Below are positions 34,184 through 42,763 of a stretch of DNA of 64,000 nt, in pieces. Position 1 is the first letter of the stretch. Every line of letters begins with the position of its first letter. This DNA comes from Caldatribacterium sp964426875 (lineage in GTDB: Bacteria > Atribacterota > Atribacteria > Atribacterales > Caldatribacteriaceae). The position numbers were made by a program, and so were the translations under genes. The stretch is from positions 1-64,000 of the forward strand of contig CAYRSB010000004.1 in assembly GCA_964426875.1 (NCBI GenBank). The letters are read 5' to 3'. The notes under the pieces were generated by a model that saw only the letters and a list, made by a program, of their open reading frames with translations, was not told the origin of the DNA and made no database searches.

Positions 34184-35502
34184 AGAGGGTCTTCGTTTAC
34201 CCCTTCCGGGATGAACTTGAGGGTACCATTTACTGTCCTCGGGATAAGTCACTAAGCCACCGTGCTGCCTTTATCGGAGCTCTGAGTAAAGGAGAGACAA
34301 TCATCACCGGATTTTCCTTCTGCCGTGACTGTCTGGCAACCCTCTCGTGCATCAAGGCCTTGGGTCCTGAGGTCTTTCCTTTTCCTGAGGAGGAAAAGGT
34401 CGTTATCCGAAGCGAGGGCCTTTCGGGTCTCAGAGAGCCGAAAGACGTTCTCAACGCCGAGAACTCCGGTACCACGATCCGCCTCATGGCGGGGATTGCC
34501 TCCGGCATTGAAGGCTTAACGATTCTCACCGGGGACGAGAGCCTCCGGAGAAGGCCGATGAGGCGGGTTATTGAACCTCTCAAAAAAGCCGGGGTGGAAA
34601 TCGGGGGAAGAGATGGCGACCGTTTCCCACCCCTTTTCATCAGGGGAAGAGGAAAGATTTCTCCTCTGTATCATGTACTTGAGGTTCCGAGCGCTCAGGT
34701 CAAGTCTGCTCTTATTTTCGCTGCCCTCTGGGGGGAAGGCAAATCGGTAATCGTCGAGCCACTTCCCTCTCGGGATCACACTGAAAACATGCTTCGCTAC
34801 GTGGGGGTTACCCTCCACAGAGAGGAGAAGAGCATCGTGGTCGAACCCTCGCAGAAACTCAAAGCCCTTCCTTTCCATCTCCCTGGAGACATGTCCTCGG
34901 CCGCATTCCTCATGAGTCTTGCGCTCTGTCTCCCCCGTGCACACCTTGTCATCAAGGATGTAGGACTCAACCCCACGCGCACCGGTTTCCTTGTGTGTCT
35001 CGAACGGATGGGGGGGAAGTACCGTATTCTCTCCCGGTGGGAGACCTTTGGAGAACCTCGGGGGGACATCGAGGTAGAGGCTTCAGAACTCTCTGCTACC
35101 TCCATCGGGCCAGAGGAAGTACCCCTACTCATTGATGAAATTCCTATACTCTCTATTCTTGCTGCCCGAGCTCGGGGAACAACCACCATATCAGGGGCAG
35201 GGGAGCTTCGGGTGAAAGAAAGCGATAGACTCCAGGCCGTTGCCCGAGGACTAACCGCTTTGGGCGTGAAGGTAGAAGAAAAGGAAGACGGTCTCATCAT
35301 CCATGGACCCTCCGCCTTTCGGCGGGGAGTGGTGCAAAGCTTTGGGGATCACCGTATTGCCATGAGCTTCGTTGTAGCTGGACTTTTGAGCGAAGAAGGA
35401 ATCGTAGTCGAGGATGTCGATTGTGTGGATGTGAGCTATCCTACCTTTTTCTCTGACCTTAAAAAACTCGGTATTCCAGGCATGGTGTTTGAGGAGTCGT
35501 GA
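34180..35502 (+). CDS. aroA: 3-phosphoshikimate 1-carboxyvinyltransferase (EPSP synthase)
   Basis: AroA transfers enolpyruvate to shikimate 3-phosphate. The protein (440 residues) has PRDKSLSHRAAFIGAL, NAENSGTTIRLMAG, RPMRRVIEPL, SAQVKSALIFAAL, LRVKESDRLQAVARGL and FGDHRIAMSFVVAG, covering both substrate-binding domains. ATG 34180 follows GGAAGAAGG. A longer frame from 34066 lies inside aroH and is a shadow extension. It ends in GTGA with cmk. Confidence 0.96.
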   Translation: MKRVFVYPFRDELEGTIYCPRDKSLSHRAAFIGALSKGETIITGFSFCRDCLATLSCIKALGPEVFPFPEEEKVVIRSEGLSGLREPKDVLNAENSGTTIRLMAGIASGIEGLTILTGDESLRRRPMRRVIEPLKKAGVEIGGRDGDRFPPLFIRGRGKISPLYHVLEVPSAQVKSALIFAALWGEGKSVIVEPLPSRDHTENMLRYVGVTLHREEKSIVVEPSQKLKALPFHLPGDMSSAAFLMSLALCLPRAHLVIKDVGLNPTRTGFLVCLERMGGKYRILSRWETFGEPRGDIEVEASELSATSIGPEEVPLLIDEIPILSILAARARGTTTISGAGELRVKESDRLQAVARGLTALGVKVEEKEDGLIIHGPSAFRRGVVQSFGDHRIAMSFVVAGLLSEEGIVVEDVDCVDVSYPTFFSDLKKLGIPGMVFEES

Positions 35503-36200
35503 AAAAGCACATAGCCATTGACGGACCAGCAGGATCTGGGAAAAGTACGGTTGCCCGAATCGTGGCCAAAAGACTCAGTTACCTCTATCTTGACACCGGT
35601 TCCCTCTATCGGGCCGTGACTTTGTATTTTATAGAACTCGGTATTGCCAAGGAGGATATAGAAAAGAGGATTTTGGAATTCTTGAAGGGTGTGAGGATAG
35701 CCGTCAGGGGAGGAGAAAGGATGCACGTCTTTGTCAACGGCAGAGACGTCACCGAAGACATCCGTAAACCCCAAGTTGACGCTCTGGTATCCTATGTGGC
35801 CAGGATACCGGAGGTGCGAGCCTTTCTCCGGGACTTACAAAGGCGCATTGCCCTTTCCCATCCCTCGGTGGTGGAAGGACGGGACATCGGAACAGTTATC
35901 CTTCCCGAAGCAGACCTCAAGATTTTCCTCACCGCCTCCCCCGAGATTCGGGCTCAGAGAAGATGGAAAGAAATGAAGCTTAAGGGGAACAACGTAGACT
36001 ACAAGGTGGTTTTAAAGAATGTTCTGGAGAGAGATACCATCGATTCCCAGAGAGAACATGCTCCTTTGAGGAAGGCAGAGGACGCTGTGCTCATCGACTC
36101 TTCTTTTCTTACCATTGAAGAAGTAGTGAGGAAAATTCACGCGCTTGCGGTGGAGGGAGACTGTGCGGGTGAGTATCGCCCCCTCGGTGGGCTTCTGTAA
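35499..36200 (+). CDS. cmk: Cytidylate kinase
   Basis: Phosphorylates CMP/dCMP. The P-loop AIDGPAGSGKST is at residues 5-16, followed by YLDTGSLYRAVTLY, GRDIGTVILPEADLKIFLTA, and RDTIDSQREHAPLRKAEDAV. Size 233 residues is typical. The GTG start is coupled to aroA, and the end overlaps ispH by 38 bases. The aroA-cmk-ispH order is common in clostridial-type genomes, where ispH may be fused to ribosomal protein S1; no S1 part is present here. Confidence 0.95.
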   Translation: MKKHIAIDGPAGSGKSTVARIVAKRLSYLYLDTGSLYRAVTLYFIELGIAKEDIEKRILEFLKGVRIAVRGGERMHVFVNGRDVTEDIRKPQVDALVSYVARIPEVRAFLRDLQRRIALSHPSVVEGRDIGTVILPEADLKIFLTASPEIRAQRRWKEMKLKGNNVDYKVVLKNVLERDTIDSQREHAPLRKAEDAVLIDSSFLTIEEVVRKIHALAVEGDCAGEYRPLGGLL

Positions 36201-37032
36201 GGGAGTAAAGAGAGCTTTTGCTCTGGCAGAAAAAGCCATAAAGGAGAATCCTGGATCGGTATATCTTCTGGGGGAACTCATCCACAACCACGAGGCTATG
36301 AACATGCTCCTTTCCCGAGGAGCCCGGGTGGTTGAGGATCCTCGAGAAATTTCCCGGGAGGCCACGGTCGTAACTCGATCCCACGGAATCAAGAAGGACC
36401 TTTGGGAAGAGCTGGAAATGAGGGACCTTCAGGTTGTGGACACCACCTGTCCCCGGGTTAAAAAGTTGCAGATACTCTCCCAGGGTCTCGAAAGAGAGGG
36501 CTATAGAATCTTTCTTTTGGGAAAGGAAGAGCATCCCGAAATTCAGGCTCTTTTGAGTTATCTTTCCGGCAAGGCCTGGGTTCTCTCCGGGACAGAGGAG
36601 TGGTCGACCGCTCCCTTTTCCAATGCTTCTGTTCCCTGTGCCGTCCTCGCTCAAACGACTTTCCCCAGTCATGCCTTCACGCGATTTGTGGAGTGGGTGA
36701 GGGAAAAGAAACTTCCCCACGTCCACATTTTCCGAACTCTCTGTGGAGAAACCGAAGCACGCCAAAAGGAACTCGAGAAAGCCATTGAGGAAGGGACACA
36801 GGACCTTGTGGTGGTTGTGGGGGGGAAACACAGTGCCAATACCCGCTCTCTCTTTGAAATAGCCCAAAAAAGAGTACCCACCCTCTGGGTGGAAAATGCA
36901 GGAGAGCTTGAAGGTCTTTCTCTTGCCGCCTTCGAGCACGCCTTTGTTACAAGCGGTACCTCGACTCCTGATGCCATCGTTCTTGAGGTTTCTGCATATC
37001 TTAAGTCTCTGAAGGGAGGCCGAGAGCGGTGA
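36163..37032 (+). CDS. ispH: 4-hydroxy-3-methylbut-2-enyl diphosphate reductase
   Basis: The last MEP-pathway enzyme, producing IPP and DMAPP with an oxygen-sensitive Fe-S cluster. The three cluster cysteines are in SVGFCKGVKRAF, VVDTTCPRVKK and RTLCGETEARQ. The substrate residues histidine-glutamate (LGELIHNHEA) and GTSTPDAIV near the end are kept. I prefer GTG 36163 (after GGAGGGA), giving 289 residues; an upstream TTG at 36145 adds six. Confidence 0.95.
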   Translation: MRVSIAPSVGFCKGVKRAFALAEKAIKENPGSVYLLGELIHNHEAMNMLLSRGARVVEDPREISREATVVTRSHGIKKDLWEELEMRDLQVVDTTCPRVKKLQILSQGLEREGYRIFLLGKEEHPEIQALLSYLSGKAWVLSGTEEWSTAPFSNASVPCAVLAQTTFPSHAFTRFVEWVREKKLPHVHIFRTLCGETEARQKELEKAIEEGTQDLVVVVGGKHSANTRSLFEIAQKRVPTLWVENAGELEGLSLAAFEHAFVTSGTSTPDAIVLEVSAYLKSLKGGRER

Positions 37033-38411
37033 GAGACCATCTCCCCCTTTGTGTCATCGTAGGAAGGACGAACGTGGGGAAATCTACGCTCTTCAACTCC
37101 CTGGCAAAGGAACGGGTGGCCATAGTTGATTCGGCTCCAGGAGTCACAAGGGACTGGATAGAGCGGGTGGTATCTCTAAAAGGTCTTAAGGTCCGCCTTG
37201 TGGACACAGGGGGGTTGCTTCTTGACAGAAAAAGTGGAGACATCCAGAAAAAGGTGGAAGAGAAGGTATGGCAACTCCTTGAGAAAGCCCAGCTGATTCT
37301 TTTTTTGGTGGATGGGAAAGCCCCTCTCACCGCGGTAGAGCTTGAGACAGCCCATACTCTCCACAAAAGAAACCTCCCTTTCTTCCTCGTGGTGAACAAA
37401 AGAGAGGGAGCAACCCATGAATCCCTCCCACCCGATATCACTCGAATTGGTGCAGAGAAAACCTTTCAAATCTCGGCCAAACATGGCGACGGAATATCCT
37501 GTCTCAAGGAAGCCATCGTCCAGGAGCTCTGGGAGTGGAAGAGTGCCCTGCCCTTGAAAGACTCCTCTTGGAGTGGTATTCCGGTAGTCATCGTAGGAAA
37601 GCCAAACGTGGGGAAATCTACTCTCTTCAACAGTCTCTTGGGCGAGGAACGAGCCATAGTCAGTCCTATTCCCGAAACCACCCGAGATGCTATCGAGAGT
37701 CCTCTTTGGAGCACGTACGGGCACTACCTCCTTGTGGATACTGCCGGCTTGCCCCGACGGAAGAACACCAAAGACCGAGTGGCTTTCTATGCTACTCTGA
37801 GAACGGAGGGGAAAATCGAGGAGGCACAACTCTGCCTTCTGGTCGTTGACCCCCTTCAGGGGGTCACAAGACAAGACAAAAAAATCGCCCGAAAAATCCA
37901 GAGCTTTGGCAAGTGCTGCATTGTCTTTGTGAACAAAGTGGATCTTGTTCGAAAGAAAAACCCGTCTCTTCCCCTTGAGAAGCTCTGCGAGAGGGCAAAA
38001 ATGGACCTTCCCCCATTGCACTATGCGGCTTTTCTTGTCGGATCGGCCCTTGATACCTTTGGAGTGCGGGAGACACTCCTTCCCCTTATGGCCGGGGTCA
38101 TCACCCGTTTTCACCAAACCGTATACCAGAACATGCTCAATGGGAAGATCCGGGAAAAGATAAACCGTCGCTTCTCTTCGCTTCCCGGAGAAAGGAAGTG
38201 GCAAGTGGTTGCTATTCTGCAAAAAGGCATAGCTCCCCCTCTTTTTCTGGTGGTGGTGGAAGGGGTGAGGGAGAGAAAGGAAGAAGAACAATGTATCCGC
38301 ATCGTAGAGAAAGTGCTACGAGAGGAGATTGATTGGGAAGGTGTTCCCCTTCGAATCGAATTGCAACGAAAAGGAGAAAGAGTGCCTCAGGGCGTACTGG
38401 AATTATCTTGA
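37029..38411 (+). CDS. der: Ribosome assembly GTPase Der (EngA)
   Basis: Der has two tandem GTPase domains and a C-terminal KH-like domain and acts in 50S assembly. Both G1 loops are visible (GRTNVGKST near residue 12 and GKPNVGKST near 194), with DTGGLL and DTAGLP as G3 motifs and NKR/NKVD as G4. In the first domain G4 reads VVNKREGA, so the usual NKxD aspartate is missing. Length 460 residues is slightly long. GTG 37029 overlaps the ispH stop, and the C-terminus overlaps xerC by 83 bases. Confidence 0.94.
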   Translation: MRDHLPLCVIVGRTNVGKSTLFNSLAKERVAIVDSAPGVTRDWIERVVSLKGLKVRLVDTGGLLLDRKSGDIQKKVEEKVWQLLEKAQLILFLVDGKAPLTAVELETAHTLHKRNLPFFLVVNKREGATHESLPPDITRIGAEKTFQISAKHGDGISCLKEAIVQELWEWKSALPLKDSSWSGIPVVIVGKPNVGKSTLFNSLLGEERAIVSPIPETTRDAIESPLWSTYGHYLLVDTAGLPRRKNTKDRVAFYATLRTEGKIEEAQLCLLVVDPLQGVTRQDKKIARKIQSFGKCCIVFVNKVDLVRKKNPSLPLEKLCERAKMDLPPLHYAAFLVGSALDTFGVRETLLPLMAGVITRFHQTVYQNMLNGKIREKINRRFSSLPGERKWQVVAILQKGIAPPLFLVVVEGVRERKEEEQCIRIVEKVLREEIDWEGVPLRIELQRKGERVPQGVLELS

Positions 38412-39333
38412 GAAGGAACGACGTTCATCCCCTCATACTGTCGAAAATTATTTCCGGGTGATCGTCCAGTTTATAGAGTTTCTGAGGACGGAAAAGGAAG
38501 GGAAAGACCTCCTTTTTGCTACCTCGCAGGATGTTAGGGATTTCTTCGTGTATCTCAAGGTTCACCGTCAACTCAAAAGGATTTCTCAGGTTCACCGTGC
38601 CTCGGCCCTGCGAGGCTTCTATCGCTTCCTCCGCCGGCGGGGCTTCATCACGCTCAGCCCCTGTGACACCATTGGACGATTGCGGGTAGAAAAAAAACTC
38701 CCTCAATTTCTGACCTCTCAAGAGATTTTTCGGATTCTTGAAACCCTCAAAGGGAAGGGAAGGGAAAACCCTGAAGATTTTAAGGCCTTGCGAAACTGGG
38801 CGCTCCTTGAGACCCTCTACGCCAGCGGGATGCGCGTGAGCGAGATTGCTTCTCTTAAGGTAAAAGACGTAGATTTCTCGAAGATGATGATTCGCGTTAG
38901 GGGTAAGGGAGGAAAAGAACGCCTCGTTCCCTTCAACGAAGCGAGTAAAGAAGCCCTCCTTGCTTACCTCAAGGTACGCAGTGCCGTTTTTCCTGAGTCC
39001 CCCTTCCTCTTCCTGAACTCCAGGGGGAACCCCCTCACTCCTCGAGGGATAAGAAAAATTGTCGATGACAGCACACTCCTTGCCGGGATAGAGGGGAAAA
39101 AGGTGTTTCCGCACATCTTCCGCCACAGTTTTGCCACGCATTTTCTCTCAGGGGGAGGGGAATTACGGGTAATTCAGGAAGCCCTTGGGCACTCCAGTCT
39201 CTCCACCACGCAGATGTACACGCATCTTGATTGGGATAAAATGAGAAAGGTGTATGACAGTACTCATCCTCACGCTGTAAAGAAGGTGAAAAGAGAAGAT
39301 GATACGTGCAACGACGGTGATCGCCGTTCTTAA
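38329..39333 (+). CDS. xerC: Tyrosine recombinase XerC/XerD type
   Basis: A site-specific recombinase for chromosome dimer resolution. The N-terminal SAM-like domain (about residues 20-100) is followed by the catalytic domain with the full R-K-H-R-H-Y set: ASGMRVSE, GKGGKERLVPF, HIFRHSFATH, LGHSSLSTTQMYTH. The start is uncertain: TTG 38329 and GTG 38341 both lie far inside der and neither has an ideal ribosome-binding site, so the first 20 residues are unsure. The xerC-hslV-hslU order is shared with Firmicutes (codW/codV operons). Its end overlaps hslV by 35 bases. Confidence 0.9.
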   Translation: MIGKVFPFESNCNEKEKECLRAYWNYLEKERRSSPHTVENYFRVIVQFIEFLRTEKEGKDLLFATSQDVRDFFVYLKVHRQLKRISQVHRASALRGFYRFLRRRGFITLSPCDTIGRLRVEKKLPQFLTSQEIFRILETLKGKGRENPEDFKALRNWALLETLYASGMRVSEIASLKVKDVDFSKMMIRVRGKGGKERLVPFNEASKEALLAYLKVRSAVFPESPFLFLNSRGNPLTPRGIRKIVDDSTLLAGIEGKKVFPHIFRHSFATHFLSGGGELRVIQEALGHSSLSTTQMYTHLDWDKMRKVYDSTHPHAVKKVKREDDTCNDGDRRS

Positions 39334-39841
39334 AGACGGTCAGGGGGCAATGGCCTGTGACGGCCAGGTGACCATGAATGAAGCCGTTTTGAAGCATGGT
39401 GCCCGGAAAATCAGGCGTCTCTATCAGGACCGGGTCTTGGCCGGCTTTGCCGGAAGCGGGGCCGACTGCCTGACGCTCCTTGAGCGGCTTGAAGAGAAGC
39501 TCAACATGTACGGTGGGAATTTGCCCCGGGCAGCCATAGAGCTTGCCAAGACGTGGCGGACGGATAAAATTCTGAGACAACTCGACGCTCTCCTTTTGGC
39601 CATGGATTCTTCCCACATCTTCATCATTTCCGGCCGGGGAGATGTCATAGAACCAGACGAACCGGTGGCTGCCATCGGTTCGGGGGGAAATTATGCCCTG
39701 GCAGCAGCAAAGGCCCTTCTGCGTCACACAGACCTCAGTGCCAGCGGTGTGGCCCGTACTGCCCTGGAAATTGCTTCAGAAATCTGCATTTACACCAACA
39801 GCAACATTCTTCTTGAAACCCTACAGGAGGAAAAGAAATGA
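39299..39841 (+). CDS. hslV: ATP-dependent protease peptidase subunit HslV
   Basis: A proteasome-like beta subunit of 180 residues. After MIRA comes the double threonine TTVIAVLKDG; the first of these threonines is the expected nucleophile once the short propeptide is removed. GAMACDGQVTMN and IGSGGNYALAAAKAL are family motifs. It forms a double hexamer capped by HslU. The ATG lies within the end of xerC and follows a GAGAAG sequence; the stop overlaps hslU (ATGA). Confidence 0.96.
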   Translation: MIRATTVIAVLKDGQGAMACDGQVTMNEAVLKHGARKIRRLYQDRVLAGFAGSGADCLTLLERLEEKLNMYGGNLPRAAIELAKTWRTDKILRQLDALLLAMDSSHIFIISGRGDVIEPDEPVAAIGSGGNYALAAAKALLRHTDLSASGVARTALEIASEICIYTNSNILLETLQEEKK

Positions 39842-41217
39842 TAGAAGATAGCCTTACACCTGAAGAAATTGTGAAAGAACTCGACAAGTATATCGTGGGT
39901 CAGAAAGAGGCTAAAAAGTGTGTGGCTGTAGCTCTGCGGAACAGGATACGTCGGAGAATGCTTCCCCCGGAGATAGCAGAAGAGATCATTCCCAAAAACA
40001 TCATTATGATCGGCCCCACCGGAGTAGGCAAGACCGAAATCGCCCGTCGTATCGCCAAGCTGACCAACGCACCGTTTCTTAAGGTGGAGGCTACAAAGTT
40101 CACCGAAGTTGGATATGTGGGAAAGGACGTGGAGTCCATCATTCGGGACCTTACAGAGCTCGCCATTCGAATGGTAAAGAACGAGAGGATCAAAACCCAG
40201 GAGGAGAAGATGCAGGAGATCGTAGAAGAACGGATTCTCGACGCCCTTCTCTCGCGGGACGCCCCTAAGGAGGAGGATACGTCTTCTGAAGATTCTCCCC
40301 GGGTTGACATCGTTTGGCCGACCGTCTCCCCATCTCTCTCCCGCACCCGGGAGAAGTTGCGGGAAAAACTCAAGAGGGGGGAGATCGAAGAACGGTTCAT
40401 CGAAATAGAAGTGGAAGAGAGTTCCGTCCCCATGGAAATCGTCACCGCAGGTGGCATGGAAGGCTTAGGGATAGACCTTCGTGAAGTCTTTGGGGGTCTC
40501 TTCCCGCCGCGAAAAAAGCGCAAAAGAATAAAGGTAAAAGATGCCCGGGAAGTGCTCTTCAACCAGGAAGTACAGAAGACCATCGACATGGACGAAGTAG
40601 TTCAGGAAGCAATCAAAAGAGTGGAAGAAACTGGTATCGTGTTCATCGATGAAATCGATAAGATTGTTTCCCCTCCCGGCGGGAGCTATGGACCGGACGT
40701 TTCAAGAGGCGGAGTGCAACGAGACCTTCTCCCCATTGTGGAGGGTTCGACAGTGCTCACCAAGCACGGTCCGGTACGGACGAATCACATCCTTTTTATT
40801 GCTGCTGGGGCCTTTTCCCAGTCAAAACCTTCTGACCTCCTGCCGGAACTCCAGGGTCGTTTCCCCATTCGAGTAGAGCTTGCGCCCCTCTCCGAGGAGG
40901 ACCTCTATCGAATTCTGGTTGAGCCTTACAACTCACTGGTGAAACAATACAAGGCCCTTCTTTTGACTGAAGGAGTGTCCATCGAGTTTGCCGAAGGCGC
41001 CCTGAGAGAGATTGCCCATATAGCCTATTCTCTTAACGAGAGAATGGAGAACATCGGAGCTCGCCGGCTCTACACGGTAGTGGAAAGAGTTCTCCAGGAC
41101 ATTTCTTTCAGCGCTCCCAGCCTTAAGGGACAGCACATAACCATTGACCGAGATTACGTCCGCAAGCAGCTTCAGGATATCCTCAAAGATGAAGATGTTA
41201 CTCGATACATTCTCTGA
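39838..41217 (+). CDS. hslU: ATP-dependent protease ATPase subunit HslU
   Basis: The AAA+ unfoldase partner of HslV. The Walker A loop GPTGVGKTEIA is near residue 59 and the HslU pore motif follows (KFTEVGYVGKDVESI). The intermediate I-domain (about 110-230) contains charged helices. Walker B reads GIVFIDEIDKI, then sensor 2 in ENIGARRLYTVVE. It ends with RYIL, a C-terminal tail that activates HslV. Length 459 is normal. It closes the long region that starts at the pilus genes; a promoter follows. Confidence 0.96.
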   Translation: MIEDSLTPEEIVKELDKYIVGQKEAKKCVAVALRNRIRRRMLPPEIAEEIIPKNIIMIGPTGVGKTEIARRIAKLTNAPFLKVEATKFTEVGYVGKDVESIIRDLTELAIRMVKNERIKTQEEKMQEIVEERILDALLSRDAPKEEDTSSEDSPRVDIVWPTVSPSLSRTREKLREKLKRGEIEERFIEIEVEESSVPMEIVTAGGMEGLGIDLREVFGGLFPPRKKRKRIKVKDAREVLFNQEVQKTIDMDEVVQEAIKRVEETGIVFIDEIDKIVSPPGGSYGPDVSRGGVQRDLLPIVEGSTVLTKHGPVRTNHILFIAAGAFSQSKPSDLLPELQGRFPIRVELAPLSEEDLYRILVEPYNSLVKQYKALLLTEGVSIEFAEGALREIAHIAYSLNERMENIGARRLYTVVERVLQDISFSAPSLKGQHITIDRDYVRKQLQDILKDEDVTRYIL

Positions 41218-41221
41218 TTGG

Positions 41222-41251
41222 TTGCATTCTTTTTTTCTTTCATGGTATACT
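41222..41251 (+). promoter_or_regulatory. Sigma70-type promoter for the rpsB operon
   Basis: TTGCAT (41222-41227) and TATACT (41246-41251) are separated by 18 bases that include a T-rich run. They lie 88 bases before the rpsB start in one of the few gene-free gaps of this strand. Transcription would start near 41258. Confidence 0.7.
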
Positions 41252-41273
41252 TACCCGGGTTTTAAGCACGCAT

Positions 41274-41311
41274 GCGGGGACCGTCCGGTGCCCGACAAGG
41301 GCCTTCCCCGC
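41274..41311 (+). promoter_or_regulatory. Hairpin leader of the rpsB mRNA
   Basis: The 5' untranslated region folds as an outer stem GCGGGGA (41274-41280) with TCCCCGC (41305-41311), enclosing an inner stem GCCC/GGGC with loop gacaa (41290-41302). The rpsB ribosome-binding site (GGAAGGAGG) lies 11 bases downstream. There is no T-tract, so it is not a terminator. A control site for feedback by ribosomal protein S2 is a reasonable reading. I do not recognise a known leader family. Confidence 0.5.
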
Positions 41312-41339
41312 AGAGGAAAAACCGGAAGGAGGAAAAGGC

Positions 41340-42158
41340 ATGGCCGTTGTCACGATGAAACAGCTTCTTGAAGCAGGGGTCCATTTCGGTCACCAAACGA
41401 GAAGATGGAACCCCAAAATGAAACCCTACATTTTCACCGAGCGGAACAACATCTACATCATCGACCTTCAGAAGACCGTTGAACTTACGGAGAAAGCTTA
41501 CAGCTTTGTGAAGGAGCTCGCCCGCCAAGGCGGCACGGTCCTCTTTGTAGGAACCAAAAAACAGGCACAGGAGGCCATACAACAGGAAGCCTTACGGTGT
41601 GGCATGTTCTATGTGAACCAGAGATGGTTGGGAGGTATGCTCACAAACTTTTCTACCATTCGCAAGAGCGTTGAGGGTTTAAAAACCATCGAGGCTATGG
41701 AGGCAAGGGGCCTTCTGGAGCGACTTCCTAAAAAGGAAGTCATGCAGATTCGTAAAAGAAAGGCCCGCCTCGAGAAGTACCTAAGCGGCATACGAGATAT
41801 GGAGAGATTGCCCGACTGCGTCTTCATCGTTGACCCTCGCAGAGAACGCAACGCCGTTCTCGAATCCCACCGGCTGGGAATTCCTACTGTGGCCATTGTG
41901 GACACAAACTGCGACCCGGACGAAATCGATTATGTCATCCCGGGGAATGATGATGCCATCCGGGCCATTCGTCTCTTTGCCTCTATCATCGCCGATGCGG
42001 TGATTGAAGGACGACGCTTGGCTACCGAGGGTGCCGAATTTGTACCTACCACCGGCGTGGCAATACCCGAAGAGGCCCTGAAAGAGGAAGAACCGCCGGA
42101 ACCGACAACAATTCTTGAAGAACTTGAAGAGCTTGAAGAAATAGAGGAGGAAAAGTGA
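41340..42158 (+). CDS. rpsB: 30S ribosomal protein S2
   Basis: The 272-residue protein starts MAVVTMKQLLEAGVHFGHQ and carries RRWNPKMKPYIF, QRWLGGMLTNFSTI and NCDPDEIDYVIPGNDDA, all S2 landmarks. After about residue 235 it has a very acidic C-terminal tail (EELEELEEIEEE). The ribosome-binding site GGAAGGAGG is strong. It is the first gene of a ten-gene growth operon, and its stop shares bases with the tsf start. Confidence 0.97.
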   Translation: MAVVTMKQLLEAGVHFGHQTRRWNPKMKPYIFTERNNIYIIDLQKTVELTEKAYSFVKELARQGGTVLFVGTKKQAQEAIQQEALRCGMFYVNQRWLGGMLTNFSTIRKSVEGLKTIEAMEARGLLERLPKKEVMQIRKRKARLEKYLSGIRDMERLPDCVFIVDPRRERNAVLESHRLGIPTVAIVDTNCDPDEIDYVIPGNDDAIRAIRLFASIIADAVIEGRRLATEGAEFVPTTGVAIPEEALKEEEPPEPTTILEELEELEEIEEEK

Positions 42159-42763
42159 TGGACGTTACTGTCAAGAACATCATGGAACTTCGCAGTCGTA
42201 CCGGTGCAGGGGTCATGGACTGCAAGAAAGCTCTTCTCGAGGCCGAGGGCAATCTCGAGAGAGCCTGCGAGATTCTGCGCCGTAAGGGTATTGAGACGGC
42301 AACCAAAAAGCAGAAGCGTGTTGCCAGGGAAGGGCTCATCGGTTCCTATGTCCATACCGACGGAAAGATAGGAGTGCTCGTTGAGGTTAACTGTGAAACT
42401 GACTTTGTAGCCCGTACCGAAGAGTTCAAGTACCTTGTGAAGGAGCTCACCCTCCAAATCGCAGCTCAGGCTCCCCGCTGGGTTTCTCCGGAGGATGTTC
42501 CTGAAGAGGTCCGGGAAAGAGAAGAGCGTTTCTTCTGGGAAGAACTCGCAGAGAGCAACAAACCCGAAGAAATCAAGCGCAAAATTGTGGAAGGAAAAAT
42601 AAAGAAGTTCTACGAAGAGAATTGTCTTCTCGAGCAAGAGTATATCCGTGACCCGGAGAAAAGGGTGAGAGACCTCCTTGTGGAGACCATAGCAAAGCTT
42701 GGGGAGAACATCGTCGTACGTCGGTTTATCCGCTTCAAGTTGGGTGAAGGAGATGACGAGTGA
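42158..42763 (+). CDS. tsf: Elongation factor Ts, short form
   Basis: EF-Ts recycles GDP from EF-Tu. The N-terminal UBA-like domain (LRSRTGAGVMDCKKALLEAEGN) is followed by a single compact dimerisation core with the TDFVART motif. At 201 residues it is the short type known from Thermus and many deep-branching bacteria, lacking the second half-repeat of the E. coli protein. ATG 42158 overlaps the rpsB stop by one base. Confidence 0.96.
   Translation: MDVTVKNIMELRSRTGAGVMDCKKALLEAEGNLERACEILRRKGIETATKKQKRVAREGLIGSYVHTDGKIGVLVEVNCETDFVARTEEFKYLVKELTLQIAAQAPRWVSPEDVPEEVREREERFFWEELAESNKPEEIKRKIVEGKIKKFYEENCLLEQEYIRDPEKRVRDLLVETIAKLGENIVVRRFIRFKLGEGDDE

Noticed and set aside
37176..38291. Antisense open frame of 371 codons opposite der
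   Set aside because: It lies wholly within der and encodes a low-complexity, unrecognisable product.
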